DNA of 64,000 nt, from the NCBI GenBank assembly GCA_029268225.1, contig JAJUGJ010000002.1:1-64000 (forward strand), given 5' to 3'. Positions 1 through 11,267 of the stretch are shown here, piece by piece. The notes beneath the pieces are model-generated. The model searched no databases. It had not been told where the DNA came from and saw only the letters and a program-made list of their open reading frames with translations. Origin of the DNA: Burkholderiales bacterium (GTDB taxonomy: Bacteria; Pseudomonadota; Gammaproteobacteria; Burkholderiales; Burkholderiaceae_C). Both the position numbers and the translations under genes were made by a program. Numbering within the stretch: the stretch's first letter is position 1; each line of letters begins with the position of its first letter.

Positions 1-58
<58 letters not shown>

Positions 59-175
59 ATCGACACAGGTCTGGACTGGGAACCAACCCAAACCTGTGCC
101 GACTTGGACACTTGCAACCTCCGCATCTGCGAAGACCGCTACTTTACCACGCCTAAATTGACAGAACCGTGACCG

Positions 176-249
176 TGGAGCGGGAGACGGGAATCGAACC
201 CGCGTCATTAGTTTGGAAGGTTAAGGTTTTATTATTGAATTATTTCTGT
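176..249 (-). tRNA. tRNA-Gly (TCC) with a degenerate 5' half, possibly a pseudogene
   Basis: The 3' half is canonical: anticodon TCC (plus-strand 215-217), a T arm GCGGG/CCCGT with a normal loop, acceptor strand CTCCCGC, discriminator T and encoded CCA. The 5' half is not. The acceptor strand that should read GCGGGAG reads ACAGAAA, which leaves three Watson-Crick pairs and four A.C mismatches. The anticodon stem reads TTAAC/ACTAA, with two more A.C mismatches. Most differences from an expected glycine tRNA are G-to-A or C-to-T changes. Position between tRNA-Tyr and tRNA-Thr matches the usual glycine gene. It may be a decayed copy or need an unusual maturation step; it cannot fold as a standard tRNA. 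Confidence 0.6.
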
Positions 250-279
250 TCGGGAGCGATTCCAGAAATTAGGTTTCCC

Positions 280-365
280 TGGTGGAGGAGGCTGGATTCG
301 AACCAGCGTAGGCGTAAGCCAACAGATTTACAGTCTGCCCCCTTTAGCCACTCGGGCACCCCTCC
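280..365 (-). tRNA. tRNA-Tyr (GTA)
   Basis: Complete class II tRNA of 86 bases including the encoded CCA. The acceptor strand GGAGGGG pairs with CTCCTCC through one G.T wobble. The anticodon loop carries GTA (plus-strand 329-331), a long variable arm follows, and the T arm is standard. It is the first gene of the minus-strand tRNA cluster and lies just downstream of a good promoter. Confidence 0.95.
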
Positions 366-378
366 AGGGAAGACCGCA

Positions 379-408
379 ACTATAGCAGAGCTTTTTTGCG
401 ACTCGCAA
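379..408 (-). promoter_or_regulatory. Promoter of the tRNA cluster
   Basis: Minus-strand -35 element TTGCGA (403-408) and -10 element TATAGT (379-384) are separated by 18 bases. The -10 lies 13 bases before the tRNA-Tyr 5' end, and a GC-rich discriminator typical of stable-RNA promoters follows it. The cluster and probably tuf would be transcribed from here. Confidence 0.65.
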
Positions 409-420
409 GCCCTGTGCAAA

Positions 421-1641
421 TTATTTTGTGGCGCGGCGTCCGCTGGACGCCACAACCTGTTGGAAAAAGCCGACGTAGCGGGCGCTCATCTGGGCCGCCG
501 CGCGGGCGCTCGCGCACTGCTGCGCCTGTTGCCCCCACGCGCGCAAGCCATCGGGCTCAGACAGCAGGTTCTGCAGAACAGGCACCAGTGTTGCCGCCTG
601 CCCCGCTGTGTAGGTGGCGCCCGCGGCCTGGTCGCTGAGGTCAAAGCCCCGTTTGTGACGAGCGACCAGCAGCGGGCGTCCGATGGACAATGCCAACTCG
701 CGCATGGCCTGCGGGGAAGTCGGTCCCGGCTCGGTGCCGTCCAGCCCCCAGGGTTGGTCGCGATCGGGCTGGATCAGCACGTGATGGGCCGCCACGAGGG
801 CCGGCAGGTCTTGCGGCTCGGGATCAAGCTGCCATGCGATGCGATCGCCTAGCGCACGCACACGGGGGTCGGCTTGCAGGCGGGAGAGTGGATCATGGCG
901 CGGGGCCTTGAAGCAGGAAGCAGCGGTGGGGCCGGCGAAGGTCAGCTGCCAGTCGGGCCGCTCGCCCTCGGCCCGATCCTGCAGGGCGGTCAACGCAGTG
1001 ACCAGATCCTGCAGGGGGCGCAACGCCTGACCGGGGCCGCTCATGCACAGCCACTTATGCGGCAAGGGAGGCAGGGGCCGAGCGGGCGCGTCATGTCGCC
1101 CGAGGGGCAGCACCGCAATGCGCTCACGGGGCAGGCCCAGCCGACGCGCGAGTTGCGCTACCCCGGCATCGCCGAGTTCATGCGCGCACAGCACACCCGA
1201 CAGGCGGCGTGCCAGGCGACGGTCGATGTAGCGCGTGATCGGCGCGGCCAACCCCGCACTGGCTTGACGCATCCAGTCGGGCAGCCACGATGCGTGGTAC
1301 AGGCCCGCCAGCGGTGCCACCAAAGGTTGGGCCAACAATCCGGGCGGGGCATGGACGGTGGCCGTGAGCGCAGGGCCACTGGGCAAGCTCGCCAGGGCCT
1401 GCATGACCCAGTACACGGTGTGCTGACCAGGGGCCAGTTCGGCGTGCACGACGTCCACGCCACGCCAGTCACGCTCGGCCACCCAGGCGCGCGCAGCTCT
1501 GAGGTTGTCGAGCGGGCGCTGCCCCACGAGCGGCGTGAGCACGTCGATGCCTCCGAGATTGAGCGCGCGACGGAACTGCGCGGCGTGGTGTGCCAGGGCG
1601 GAGGGATCGGGCGGCAGAGGGGACAGCAGCGCCAGGCGCAT
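421..1641 (-). CDS. Glycosyltransferase-like protein (GT-B type)
   Basis: 406-residue protein starting with the hydrophobic strand RLALLSPLPPDPS, typical of the N-terminal Rossmann domain of GT4-family glycosyltransferases. The C-terminal half has a sugar-nucleotide-binding style region (around GPGQALRPLQDLVTAL), but I see no complete EX7E signature, so donor and acceptor are unknown. The ATG at 1641 is preceded by AAGG nine bases upstream; a TTG nine bases further out is a less likely start. It is probably cytoplasmic and involved in surface glycan synthesis (inference). It stands between the tRNA cluster and ung on the same strand. Confidence 0.7.
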   Translation of the reverse strand: MRLALLSPLPPDPSALAHHAAQFRRALNLGGIDVLTPLVGQRPLDNLRAARAWVAERDWRGVDVVHAELAPGQHTVYWVMQALASLPSGPALTATVHAPPGLLAQPLVAPLAGLYHASWLPDWMRQASAGLAAPITRYIDRRLARRLSGVLCAHELGDAGVAQLARRLGLPRERIAVLPLGRHDAPARPLPPLPHKWLCMSGPGQALRPLQDLVTALTALQDRAEGERPDWQLTFAGPTAASCFKAPRHDPLSRLQADPRVRALGDRIAWQLDPEPQDLPALVAAHHVLIQPDRDQPWGLDGTEPGPTSPQAMRELALSIGRPLLVARHKRGFDLSDQAAGATYTAGQAATLVPVLQNLLSEPDGLRAWGQQAQQCASARAAAQMSARYVGFFQQVVASSGRRATK

Positions 1642-1725
1642 GGACAACAACCTTGAGGACAGCAGGCAGACGAAGAGCGTGGATTGTCCACGAGGCGGGG
1701 TACGGTGACGCCCCCTTGATGCAGG

Positions 1726-2586
1726 TCAGTTCAGCGACCAGTCGAGCCGATGGCCGCGCGCTGCCCAATAGGCTCGCGCCTGTCCAAAATGGCCGCAGCC
1801 GATGAAGGGCGCGGGGCCTCGCGTGGCCGACAGGGGCGAAGGGTGGTTGGCCTGCAGGATGAGGTGCTCACCGGCGCCCGGGTGCTGCAAGGCAGCCTGC
1901 TCGATCAGTGCCAGCTTGCGTTGGGCATGTGCCCCCCAGAGCAAAAAGACGGTGGGGTGCGAGGCGGCCGCCACGGCGGCGATCAAGGCATCGGTGAGCG
2001 CCTCCCAGCCCCAACCGGCGTGGCTGGCCGCCCGAGCGGCCTCGACCGTGAGCACGGTGTTGAGCAGCAACACGCCGCGCTCAGCCCAGGCTTGCAAGCA
2101 GCCGTGCGCGGGTGCCGGCAAACCGAGGTCGCGGGACAGTTCTTTGCGGATGTTGCGCAAACTGGGCGGGATCGCCTGCCCAGGGCGCACCGAGAAAGCC
2201 AGGCCGTGCGCTTGACCGGGTCCGTGATAGGGGTCCTGCCCGAGGATGACCACCTTGACCTGGTCACGCCGGGTGTGACGCAAGGCGGCGAAGACGTCGG
2301 CAGGGTAGATGGTGGCGCCTTGATGGCAAGCCGCATCGACGCGGGTGATCAGGGCCTGACCAAGCGGGCCCGCACGAAACGCTTCGGTGATCTCCCGCCA
2401 GTCGGCAGGCACGGTGTCGAACAGCCCGGAGAGGGGCTGTGCGAGGGCCTCGGAGGGCGGTGACGTCACACCAGGATGCGTCGGGGCGCAAGCCCCCTCG
2501 GCGCCGTGCGAGGACGGTTCGAACAGGTCACTTTGGTCGGGCGCGGGCGTCACGCGCGCGCCCGTGCTGCGGAGGGGCACCGGCAC
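1726..2586 (-). CDS. ung: Uracil-DNA glycosylase, family 1
   Basis: Removes uracil from DNA to start base excision repair. The water-activating loop GQDPYH (Asp118 from the start used), the strand VFLLWGAHA and the minor-groove loop HPSPLS are all present, followed by the usual C-terminal FIGCGHF segment. About 50 residues precede the conserved core, longer than the family norm. The start used is a GTG eight bases after the trpC stop, without a clear ribosome binding site, so the true start may lie further in. It is last in the trpD-trpC-ung direction and may be co-transcribed with trpC. Confidence 0.93.
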   Translation of the reverse strand: MPVPLRSTGARVTPAPDQSDLFEPSSHGAEGACAPTHPGVTSPPSEALAQPLSGLFDTVPADWREITEAFRAGPLGQALITRVDAACHQGATIYPADVFAALRHTRRDQVKVVILGQDPYHGPGQAHGLAFSVRPGQAIPPSLRNIRKELSRDLGLPAPAHGCLQAWAERGVLLLNTVLTVEAARAASHAGWGWEALTDALIAAVAAASHPTVFLLWGAHAQRKLALIEQAALQHPGAGEHLILQANHPSPLSATRGPAPFIGCGHFGQARAYWAARGHRLDWSLN

Positions 2587-2594
2587 GACCCGAC

Positions 2595-3395
2595 TCAGGC
2601 GAACAGTGTGGCCAGGGCCACGCCAGGATCGGGCTGACGCATGAAGGCCTCACCGATGAGGAAAGCGTGGACGTTGGCCGCGCGCATGCGCTGCACGTCG
2701 GCGGCGCTGAGGATGCCGGACTCGGTGACCAGCAGGCGATCAGCGGGGACACGAGGCAGCAGGCCCAGCGTGGTGTCGAGCGTGACCTCGAAGGTGCGCA
2801 GGTTGCGGTTGTTGATGCCGACCAGGGGGGTGCGCAGCTTGAGCGCGCGATCGAGTTCGGCCCCGTCGTGGACTTCGACGAGGACGGCCATGCCGAGTTC
2901 GTGGGCACAGGCTTCGAGGTCGGCCATCTGGGCGTCGTCGAGGCAGCCGGCGATCAGCAGGATGCAGTCGGCGCCCATGGCACGGGCCTCGTAGACCTGG
3001 TAGGCGTCGACCATGAAGTCCTTGCGCAGCACGGGCAGCTCGCAGGCGGCGCGGGCTTCTTGCAGGTAGGCGGGGCTGCCCTGGAAGAACTGGGCGTCGG
3101 TGAGCACGCTCAGGCAGGCGGCACCATGACGCGCGTAGCTGGCAGCGATGTCAGCCGGCACGAAATGCTCGCGCAGCACGCCCTTGCTGGGGCTGGCCTT
3201 CTTGACCTCGGCGATGACGCCGGCCTGGCCCGCCTCGATCTTGCGGCGCAGGGCCCCGACGAAATCGCGCACATCGGCCAGGTCACGGTTGCGGGCCTCG
3301 GCTTCGGCCCGCACGGTGGCGAGGGGCCGGACGGGCAAGGCTGCGGCGATTTCCTGGTGTTTGACGGCGACGATTTTCTGAAGGATGTCGGACAT
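2595..3395 (-). CDS. trpC: Indole-3-glycerol phosphate synthase
   Basis: 266 residues, the normal length for a monofunctional TrpC. It converts CdRP to indole-3-glycerol phosphate in tryptophan synthesis. The TIM-barrel motifs [21 protein letters not shown] and INNRNL carry the catalytic lysines, glutamates and asparagine. It is not fused to TrpF. Upstream, where trpD would normally abut, an oppositely oriented diguanylate cyclase gene intervenes, so trpC must have its own promoter or depend on read-through antisense to that gene. Confidence 0.97.
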   Translation of the reverse strand: MSDILQKIVAVKHQEIAAALPVRPLATVRAEAEARNRDLADVRDFVGALRRKIEAGQAGVIAEVKKASPSKGVLREHFVPADIAASYARHGAACLSVLTDAQFFQGSPAYLQEARAACELPVLRKDFMVDAYQVYEARAMGADCILLIAGCLDDAQMADLEACAHELGMAVLVEVHDGAELDRALKLRTPLVGINNRNLRTFEVTLDTTLGLLPRVPADRLLVTESGILSAADVQRMRAANVHAFLIGEAFMRQPDPGVALATLFA

Positions 3396-3534
3396 GAGTG
3401 GGCACTTTGCGAGGAGTTGTCGACATTATCGGGGTTTGCCTGCGCTGTGCAGGGCGCGGCGCAAAAGGGCTTTCACGGGCTGGCAAGGCTGTGACAGGCA
3501 GTGACAATGTCGGCACGGATGTGAGGAGGCCAAT

Positions 3535-5412
3535 TTGGGTCAGATCGGTCGGCGCAGGGGATGGCTGTGGGCGTGGTGGCTGTGCTGCCTGCTCTGCTGC
3601 GGCCTCGTGCGGGCCGAGCCACTGGTGCTGGACTCCGTGAATGCGGTGCACCCGCGCGGTGCACAGGTGGCCGTGCTGGAAGATGCCTCGGGCACACAGA
3701 CGCTGGCGCAGGTGCAAGCGGTGGGCAGCGGCGTGCATGGCGGCTGGCAAGCCCTGCAGGGCGAATCGCCCAGCTTTGGCTACAGCCGCTCGGTCTACTG
3801 GCTGCGGGTCACCTTGCTCAATCGGCACGCGACGCAGACGGCCTGGCAGTTTGGTGTGCAGTACCCCCTGCTCGATGAGGTAGACCTGTTTGTGGTGGAT
3901 GGGACGGGGCGTGTGCAGCAGCATCACGCGACCGGAGACCGCCGCCCCTTTGGCGCTCGGCCTGTGGCGCATCCTCACTTTTACGTGGACGTCCCCCTGC
4001 AGAACGGTACGCAAGCCACGGTGTATGTGCGCTTGCGCAGCGAAGGCTCGCTGCAAGCCCCGCTGGTGGTGACCACACCCACCACCAGGCTGGAACAGGC
4101 CCGACTGGAGCTCGGGTGGGCTGGGCTGTATGGCGGCGCCTTGCTGGCCATGCTGTTTTACAACCTGATGCTGTTCGTGTCGCTGCGGGATCGCAGCCAC
4201 CTGTACTACGTGGGCTATCTGGCGGTGTTTGGTGTGGCCCAGTTGACCCTCAACGGCGTGGCGTTTCAGTACCTCTGGCCCGAGAACCCCGACTGGGGTA
4301 ACTGGGCCTTGCCCGTGTGCATGAGCGCGGCCGGCCTGCTGCTGTCGCTGTTTGCACGTGATTTTCTGGATCTGGCGAGCCACTGGGCCACAGCGGATCG
4401 GGTCATGCAGGGACTGCAAGGTCTGTTTGTGCTGATCTTGCCCGTCATGTGGCTGGGGCACTATGCGCAGGCGGTCAAACTGGGCACGGTGCTGACGATG
4501 GTCGCCCCGGTGGTGCTGCTGGGTCTCACCACGGTGATGCTGCAGCGTGGGCATCAGCAGGCACGCTACTTCCTGGCGGCATTCGGTGGCCTCTTGATCG
4601 GGCTGATCGCCGCCTCCCTGAGCATGTTCGATCTGGTCAAACCCAACTGGTTGACGAACCACGGCCTGCAGATCGGATCGGTGCTGGAGTTCGTGCTGCT
4701 GTCCCTGGCCTTGGCGCATCGCCTGAAACTGGCCCAGGATGCCCACGTGCGCCTGCAGGCCGCGCATGCCACGGAGCTGGAAGCTCGCGTGCTGGCTCGC
4801 ACCCAGGATCTGGACAAGGCGCTCGGGGAGCTGACCGAAGCGAATGGGCGTTTGCAGGAATTGTCACAGCGGGATGCGCTGACGGGGCTGCACAACCGGC
4901 AGTTTCTGGCGGAACGGATGCCAGAGATCTGGGGGACGGCGGTGCGCTGGAAGCAAGCTCTGGCCTTGTTGATGATCGACATTGATCACTTCAAGCAAGT
5001 GAACGATGCACATGGCCACGCAGCGGGCGACGAGGCCTTGAAAGCGGTGGCCGAGGTCATTTCGCGCATCATGCGGCGCCCTGGCGACCATGCGGTACGT
5101 TACGGTGGAGAGGAGTTCCTGGTGGTGCTGCCGCAGACCCATGCCGCCGGCGCGGCACACATGGCCGAGCGCATCCGAGAGGAAGTGGCCGCCCTGACGG
5201 TGACACACGGTGGCCAGTTGCTGACCCTGACCGTGAGCATTGGGGTGGCGTGTGCGACGCCAGGACCCCGCACGTCCATGGCGCTCATGTTGCAACTGGC
5301 CGATCGGCTGCTGTATCAGGCCAAGGCCGAAGGGCGCAACCGCTGCGTGCTGCAACCGACGGCACTGGCGCAGATCAGGCCGCCAGAGACTGAGTCGTCT
5401 GCACAAACTTGA
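3535..5412 (+). CDS. Membrane diguanylate cyclase (7TMR-DISM, GGDEF)
   Basis: 625 residues. A signal peptide (about 1-27) is followed by a periplasmic 7TMR-DISM extracellular domain (about 28-185), seven transmembrane helices (about 190-395), a coiled coil (about 400-440) and a GGDEF domain. The active site reads GGEEF near residue 525, preceded by the RxxD inhibitory site RPGD, so product-inhibited c-di-GMP synthesis is expected. The TTG start at 3535 has AGGAGG about six bases upstream. The gene lies between trpC and trpD on the opposite strand and its 3' end overlaps the end of trpD by 38 bases. The periplasmic ligand is unknown. Confidence 0.92.
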   Translation: MGQIGRRRGWLWAWWLCCLLCCGLVRAEPLVLDSVNAVHPRGAQVAVLEDASGTQTLAQVQAVGSGVHGGWQALQGESPSFGYSRSVYWLRVTLLNRHATQTAWQFGVQYPLLDEVDLFVVDGTGRVQQHHATGDRRPFGARPVAHPHFYVDVPLQNGTQATVYVRLRSEGSLQAPLVVTTPTTRLEQARLELGWAGLYGGALLAMLFYNLMLFVSLRDRSHLYYVGYLAVFGVAQLTLNGVAFQYLWPENPDWGNWALPVCMSAAGLLLSLFARDFLDLASHWATADRVMQGLQGLFVLILPVMWLGHYAQAVKLGTVLTMVAPVVLLGLTTVMLQRGHQQARYFLAAFGGLLIGLIAASLSMFDLVKPNWLTNHGLQIGSVLEFVLLSLALAHRLKLAQDAHVRLQAAHATELEARVLARTQDLDKALGELTEANGRLQELSQRDALTGLHNRQFLAERMPEIWGTAVRWKQALALLMIDIDHFKQVNDAHGHAAGDEALKAVAEVISRIMRRPGDHAVRYGGEEFLVVLPQTHAAGAAHMAERIREEVAALTVTHGGQLLTLTVSIGVACATPGPRTSMALMLQLADRLLYQAKAEGRNRCVLQPTALAQIRPPETESSAQT

Positions 5413-6409
5413 GCAGGCGCTCGGCGGCACGGCCGCTGGCAAGGGCCTCGCGGGCGCGCTCGACGCCGTCGGCCAGAGAGTCGGCCACGTTGGCGGCATA
5501 GATGGCCGCCCCGGCGTTGAGCAAGACGATGTCGCGAGCAGGCCCGCTCTGGTTGTCAAGCACGGCACGCATGATCTCGATGGAGACCTCGCGGTTGCCG
5601 GCCTTGAGCAAGGTGCCGTCGTGCTCGGCCAGGCCGAACTGGGACGGGTGCACGGTGTACTCGCTGACCTGACCGTTCTTGAGCTCGGCCACCAGGGTCT
5701 CGCCGTTGAGGGTCATCTCGTCCAACCCATCGCGACCATGCACAACCAGCACGTGGTCCGATCCCAGGCGCTGGAGCACGCGGGCCATGATGCCCACCAG
5801 ATCGGGGTGGAACACGCCCATGAGCTGATTGGGGGCTGCCGCGGGGTTGGTCAGGGGGCCGAGGATGTTGAACAAGGTGCGCACCCCCAGTTCCTTGCGG
5901 ACCGGTGCGGCGTGTTTCATGGCGCCGTGGAAATTGGGGGCGAACATGAAGCCCACGCCGGTGTCGGCCAGGCATTGAGCGACCTGTTCGGCGTTGAGCA
6001 TGATGGCCGCACCCAAGGCTTCCAGCGCATCGGCACTGCCGGTGGACGAGGACACGCTGCGCCCGCCATGCTTGGCGATGCGGGCGCCCGCGGCCGCGGC
6101 CACGAACATGGCGGTGGTCGAGATGTTGAAGGTGTGCGCACCGTCGCCGCCGGTGCCGCACAGGTCGACGAGGTGGGCCGTGTCGGCGACTTTCACGGGG
6201 GTGGCGAACTCGCGCATGACCTGGGCGGCCGCGGTGATCTCGCCGACGGTTTCCTTCTTGACGCGCAGGCCGGTGATGAGGGCGGCCATGACGACAGGCG
6301 ACATCTCGCCGGTCATGATGCGGCGCATGAGGCCGAGCATCTCGTCGTGGAAGATCTCGCGGTGTTCGATGACGCGCTGCAGAGCCTGCTGGTCGGTGAT
6401 CTGGGTCAT
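5375..6409 (-). CDS. trpD: Anthranilate phosphoribosyltransferase
   Basis: 344 residues, full length. It transfers the phosphoribosyl group of PRPP to anthranilate. The PRPP loop DLCGTGGDG and the following [12 protein letters not shown] and [15 protein letters not shown] segments are intact. The ATG at 6409 lies 10 bases after the trpG stop, so trpG and trpD are one transcription unit. The 3' end overlaps the convergent diguanylate cyclase gene. Confidence 0.97.
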   Translation of the reverse strand: MTQITDQQALQRVIEHREIFHDEMLGLMRRIMTGEMSPVVMAALITGLRVKKETVGEITAAAQVMREFATPVKVADTAHLVDLCGTGGDGAHTFNISTTAMFVAAAAGARIAKHGGRSVSSSTGSADALEALGAAIMLNAEQVAQCLADTGVGFMFAPNFHGAMKHAAPVRKELGVRTLFNILGPLTNPAAAPNQLMGVFHPDLVGIMARVLQRLGSDHVLVVHGRDGLDEMTLNGETLVAELKNGQVSEYTVHPSQFGLAEHDGTLLKAGNREVSIEIMRAVLDNQSGPARDIVLLNAGAAIYAANVADSLADGVERAREALASGRAAERLLKFVQTTQSLAA

Positions 6410-6419
6410 GTCCGGGTCC

Positions 6420-7004
6420 TCACATCTTCAGGAAGTTGGCCAGCATGGCGTGACCGTGCTCGCTCAGGATGGATTCGGGGTGGAACTGCACGCCCTCGAG
6501 CGGAGCGAAGTTCGGATCGGTCTGGGGGCCTTTGTGGCGCACGCCCATGATCTCGCCGTCGTCGGTCCAGGAGGTGATGGCCAAGCAGTCGGGCAGCGAG
6601 GCGCGCTCGATGGCCAGCGAGTGGTAGCGGATGACGGTGAACTGCTTGGGCAGGCCGGCGTAGACACCTTGCTCGTCGGTGGTGATGACGCTGGTCTTGC
6701 CGTGCATCTGCTCCTTGGCGCGCACGATGCGCCCGCCCATGGCGGCACCGATACTCTGGTGACCCAGGCAGACGCCGAGGATGGGCAGCTGGCCGGCAAA
6801 ACGCTTGAGCGCGGGCACGCAGACACCGGCTTCGTCGGGCGAGCAGGGGCCGGGAGAGAGCACGAGGCGATCGGCTTTGAAAGCGGCGATCTCGTCGAGG
6901 GTGACTTCGTCGTTGCGGACGACCTTGACCTCTTCACCCAGTTCGCAGAAGTACTGCACCAGGTTGAAGGTGAAACTGTCGTAGTTGTCAATCATGAGCA
7001 GCAT
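6420..7004 (-). CDS. trpG: Anthranilate synthase glutamine amidotransferase subunit
   Basis: 194 residues from the ATG at 7004, chosen because the family begins [14 protein letters not shown] and AGGA lies eight bases upstream. It is a class I glutamine amidotransferase supplying ammonia to TrpE. The nucleophile motif GVCLGHQ and the C-terminal catalytic FHPES are intact. It is followed closely by trpD. Upstream are 228 bases without a gene and then the EAL protein gene, rather than trpE directly. Confidence 0.96.
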   Translation of the reverse strand: MLLMIDNYDSFTFNLVQYFCELGEEVKVVRNDEVTLDEIAAFKADRLVLSPGPCSPDEAGVCVPALKRFAGQLPILGVCLGHQSIGAAMGGRIVRAKEQMHGKTSVITTDEQGVYAGLPKQFTVIRYHSLAIERASLPDCLAITSWTDDGEIMGVRHKGPQTDPNFAPLEGVQFHPESILSEHGHAMLANFLKM

Positions 7005-7232
7005 GGCACGATCCTGTATCGGGATGTGGTTCATGGAATGGCGGTGCACCATCCCTCAGTGTGTCCCCCTCGGAGACCCTTTGGAGGCGTTAGCTGCGGT
7101 GGGGTGCCGCGCGCGCAGGGTCATGCAGTGTGTGGCTGGCGTCACCGCCACCAACGGGCATTCAGGCGAAAGAGATCCGAGGGTTGCTGCATGCAGACCA
7201 TTCTACATGGGCCCCACCCCGGCAGCCAGGGC

Positions 7233-9551
7233 TCAGCCGTGGGCCTGCAACCACTGTGTGGCTTCCGGGACATCGAGGGGGCGGGCAAAGTGGTAGCCCT
7301 GCAGTGCGTGACAACCCGCCGCCAGAGCGGCCAAGGCGTGGGACTCGGTTTCGACACCTTCGGCGACGACATCCAGGTCAAGCACGGTGGCCAGGTCGCA
7401 AATGGCCTTGACCACCGCCACGGCGTGGGACTCGGGCATGGGGTCGATGAGGCTGCGGTCGATCTTGACGGTGTGCAACGGCAGGCTGCGCAGCATGTTG
7501 AGCGATGAGAAGCCGGTGCCGAAGTCGTCGAGCGCCACGTCGACGCCTTGCTGGCGCAGCTGGCTGATCTGCTCACGGGCCTGGTCCATGTGAGCCACCG
7601 CGGCGGTTTCGGTGATTTCCAGCGTCAGCCATTGGGGGGACAACTGGAACTGCGCCAGGGTGTTCATGACAGCTGCGGGGAACTGGGCATCGAGCAGTTG
7701 CAGCGGGGAAACGTTGACGGCAACCGGCACCAACGGCAGCCCGGCGTCACGCCATTGCGCCAGTTGACGACAGGCCTGAGTGAGGATGATGGCCCCCAGC
7801 GGGACGATGAGGCCGTTGCGCTCGGCAGCAGGGATGAACTCCATCGGGCTGATGCGACCGATGCCGGGTCGGTCCCAGCGCACCAGCGCCTCGAAGCCGA
7901 CAAGGCGGTGCCCTGCTGCACCCACCTTGGGCTGATAGACCAGGGTGAACTCATCGTTTTCGAAGCCGGCCCGCAAGGCCTGTTCGGCATCGAAGAAGGC
8001 GGCCAGACCATTGCGCCCGGCCTCGGTGGCCCACTGCACCGAGGTGCCGGGCAGGCGCTTGGCAGCCAGCATGGCGGCATTGGCCGCCTGCAGCAAGGCG
8101 TAGGGGCTGGTGGCCACCCCAGGATGCAGGGCCACCCCCATGGAGACATCGAGGAAGAAGCGATGGGCGCTGAGGGTCAGGGGCTGGGTCAGCAGCGCCT
8201 GGATGTCCTGGGTGAGCTGATGCGCCACGGCCTGGGTGTCCGGGCTCACGAGCAGCAGGGCGAACTCATCCTCGCCCAGACGCATCAGTTCGGCGCGCTC
8301 GCCCAGGGTGTGCAGCAACTGGGTCGACAAAGCCTTGAGCACCTCGTCACCCACCGCCGGCCCGTGGGCATCGTTGAAAAGCTTGAAGCGATCAACGTCG
8401 AGGAGGATGAGCGCAAACGCTGGCTGCTCGGCGTTGTCGTAGAGCTCACGCAGACGCTGCAACAGCGCGCTGCGGTTGAGCAAACCGGTGAGCTCGTCGT
8501 GGGTGGCGTGCCAGATGAGGGCACGTGCGGCCTCGTGCTGGGCCGTGTCGTCGGAGACCACGACCTGCAGGGCGGGTTCGCCGTCCCACTCGACGTGCCA
8601 GGCCTTGAAGCGCAAGTACAGGTGACGACCATCGAGCGCGGTGCGGTCACCTTCCCACTCCGCCAGGGGCAAGGAGCCGTTGTTGACCTGGGCGAGCAAC
8701 TGGTGGATGGGCTTGCGTGCGGCCAGTGGGGTGGTGAGGTTCAACCATTCGGGCGAGAACACCCGGGGAGCCTGGTCGACCCGGTCCATGCCATAGATGC
8801 TGCGGAAGGCGGGATTGATGTAGACCGCGTGATCGTCGATGACCACGGCCACCCCTTGAGGAGAGCGATCGGTCAGCTGGAAGAAGCGATCGCGCACACG
8901 TTGCCCCGCTTCCGCCGAACGGGTCAGCGCGGCATACATCAAGGCCATGGCCAGCAACAAGCGCAACACGGTGGCCACGGCGGTCTGGGTCATGGCACCG
9001 GCATCACCCGGGTGGAAGACGAAGTTGAACTGGTTGATGCCCGCGAGCACCAGCAAGATGCCTGTGAAGCGCTCGCCTGGGCCTTGCTTGCGCAGCCAGT
9101 TGGCCACGATCAGGCTGATGGTGATGTTGATGGTGGCCGAGCCCGCCTGGGCCAGGCTCATGTCGCGCCCCATGAGGGCCCCGTGGGCCAGCAACAGGGC
9201 GACGAACAGGACCTGCAGGTGGCGCCGTGGCACGTGTCGGCCGGACAACGAGCCGATGCCTTTGACCATCAGGATCAGGCACAGGGACGGCACCAGGGAC
9301 AGGCCCATCAGACCGATGACCTGCCAAGCCTCTGAAGGCTGACGCGCAGCCAGGTAGGAGAGTGGATACGCCGTCCAGATCAGATGGGACAGGCCCAGCA
9401 GAGCGGTGAACGATTGCTTGCGGTCGTGACGCCACACCAGCAGCAAGGCCAAGCCGGTGGCCACGGTGACAGCGATGTAAATGGCAAAGACGTAAAGCAC
9501 GACCGACGCAGCGCGCCGCCCATGAGGCGGCAAAAGGGGATGTTTCCCCAT
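7233..9551 (-). CDS. Membrane PAS-GGDEF-EAL protein, probable c-di-GMP phosphodiesterase
   Basis: 772 residues. Several transmembrane helices span about 1-210, a PAS-like domain about 225-335, GGDEF about 350-510 and EAL about 520-772. The cyclase motif is changed to GEDEF and the RxxD inhibitory site is absent, so synthesis is unlikely. The EAL half keeps FEALVRW, ITETAA, DDFGTGFSSL, KIDRS and EGVETE, so hydrolysis of c-di-GMP is likely. It lies between trpE and trpG on the same strand and could be co-transcribed with them. No link between c-di-GMP and tryptophan synthesis is known to me; the placement may be accidental. Confidence 0.9.
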   Translation of the reverse strand: MGKHPLLPPHGRRAASVVLYVFAIYIAVTVATGLALLLVWRHDRKQSFTALLGLSHLIWTAYPLSYLAARQPSEAWQVIGLMGLSLVPSLCLILMVKGIGSLSGRHVPRRHLQVLFVALLLAHGALMGRDMSLAQAGSATINITISLIVANWLRKQGPGERFTGILLVLAGINQFNFVFHPGDAGAMTQTAVATVLRLLLAMALMYAALTRSAEAGQRVRDRFFQLTDRSPQGVAVVIDDHAVYINPAFRSIYGMDRVDQAPRVFSPEWLNLTTPLAARKPIHQLLAQVNNGSLPLAEWEGDRTALDGRHLYLRFKAWHVEWDGEPALQVVVSDDTAQHEAARALIWHATHDELTGLLNRSALLQRLRELYDNAEQPAFALILLDVDRFKLFNDAHGPAVGDEVLKALSTQLLHTLGERAELMRLGEDEFALLLVSPDTQAVAHQLTQDIQALLTQPLTLSAHRFFLDVSMGVALHPGVATSPYALLQAANAAMLAAKRLPGTSVQWATEAGRNGLAAFFDAEQALRAGFENDEFTLVYQPKVGAAGHRLVGFEALVRWDRPGIGRISPMEFIPAAERNGLIVPLGAIILTQACRQLAQWRDAGLPLVPVAVNVSPLQLLDAQFPAAVMNTLAQFQLSPQWLTLEITETAAVAHMDQAREQISQLRQQGVDVALDDFGTGFSSLNMLRSLPLHTVKIDRSLIDPMPESHAVAVVKAICDLATVLDLDVVAEGVETESHALAALAAGCHALQGYHFARPLDVPEATQWLQAHG

Positions 9552-9611
9552 CGTGCCAGATGTGCGGGAGGCGTCACCCCCCGACTTTCACTGAGATGAG
9601 GCGAGTTGAAC

Positions 9612-9630
9612 GCGCCCCATCTCGGGGCGC
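9612..9630 (-). terminator. Perfect hairpin just after trpE, weak terminator candidate
   Basis: GCGCCCC and GGGGCGC form a perfect 7-bp stem with a five-base loop, four bases beyond the trpE stop codon. No T-run follows on the minus strand, so it may only pause transcription or protect the trpE message end. If active it would partly separate trpE from the downstream EAL and trpGD genes. Confidence 0.4.
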
Positions 9631-9634
9631 TGCC

Positions 9635-11113
<1,479 letters not shown>

Positions 11114-11197
11114 GGATGTGATCTCGGTGAGGTCCCTGGCGCGGCGCGGGCATGGCAGCTCGGCGCAAGGAACAGGCAAACAGGGCGGGACACCTGC

Positions 11198-11267
11198 GGG
11201 AGCCCCGGTCAGGGGCGAGGTGCCGATTCAGGCGGGCGAGGCTCAGCCACGCCAGGGCCAGGCTCCC
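11198..11267 (-). promoter_or_regulatory. Putative trp attenuator, mutually exclusive hairpins
   Basis: Within the leader RNA, GCCCC/GGGGC (11202-11216) can form a stable hairpin. GGGAGCC (11261-11267, just before the Trp codons) can instead pair with GGCTCCC (11198-11204). Both pairings use 11202-11204, so they exclude each other. A further stem, GGCG and GGC pairing with GCC and CGCC, covers the second Trp codon and the leader stop. This resembles transcription attenuation, but no T-run follows the hairpin, so the mechanism could be translational or Rho-dependent. Confidence 0.5.

Noticed and set aside
1678-1692. Hairpin CGTGGA/TCCACG between ung and the glycosyltransferase gene as a terminator
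   Set aside because: The stem is only six pairs with no T-run on the relevant strand.
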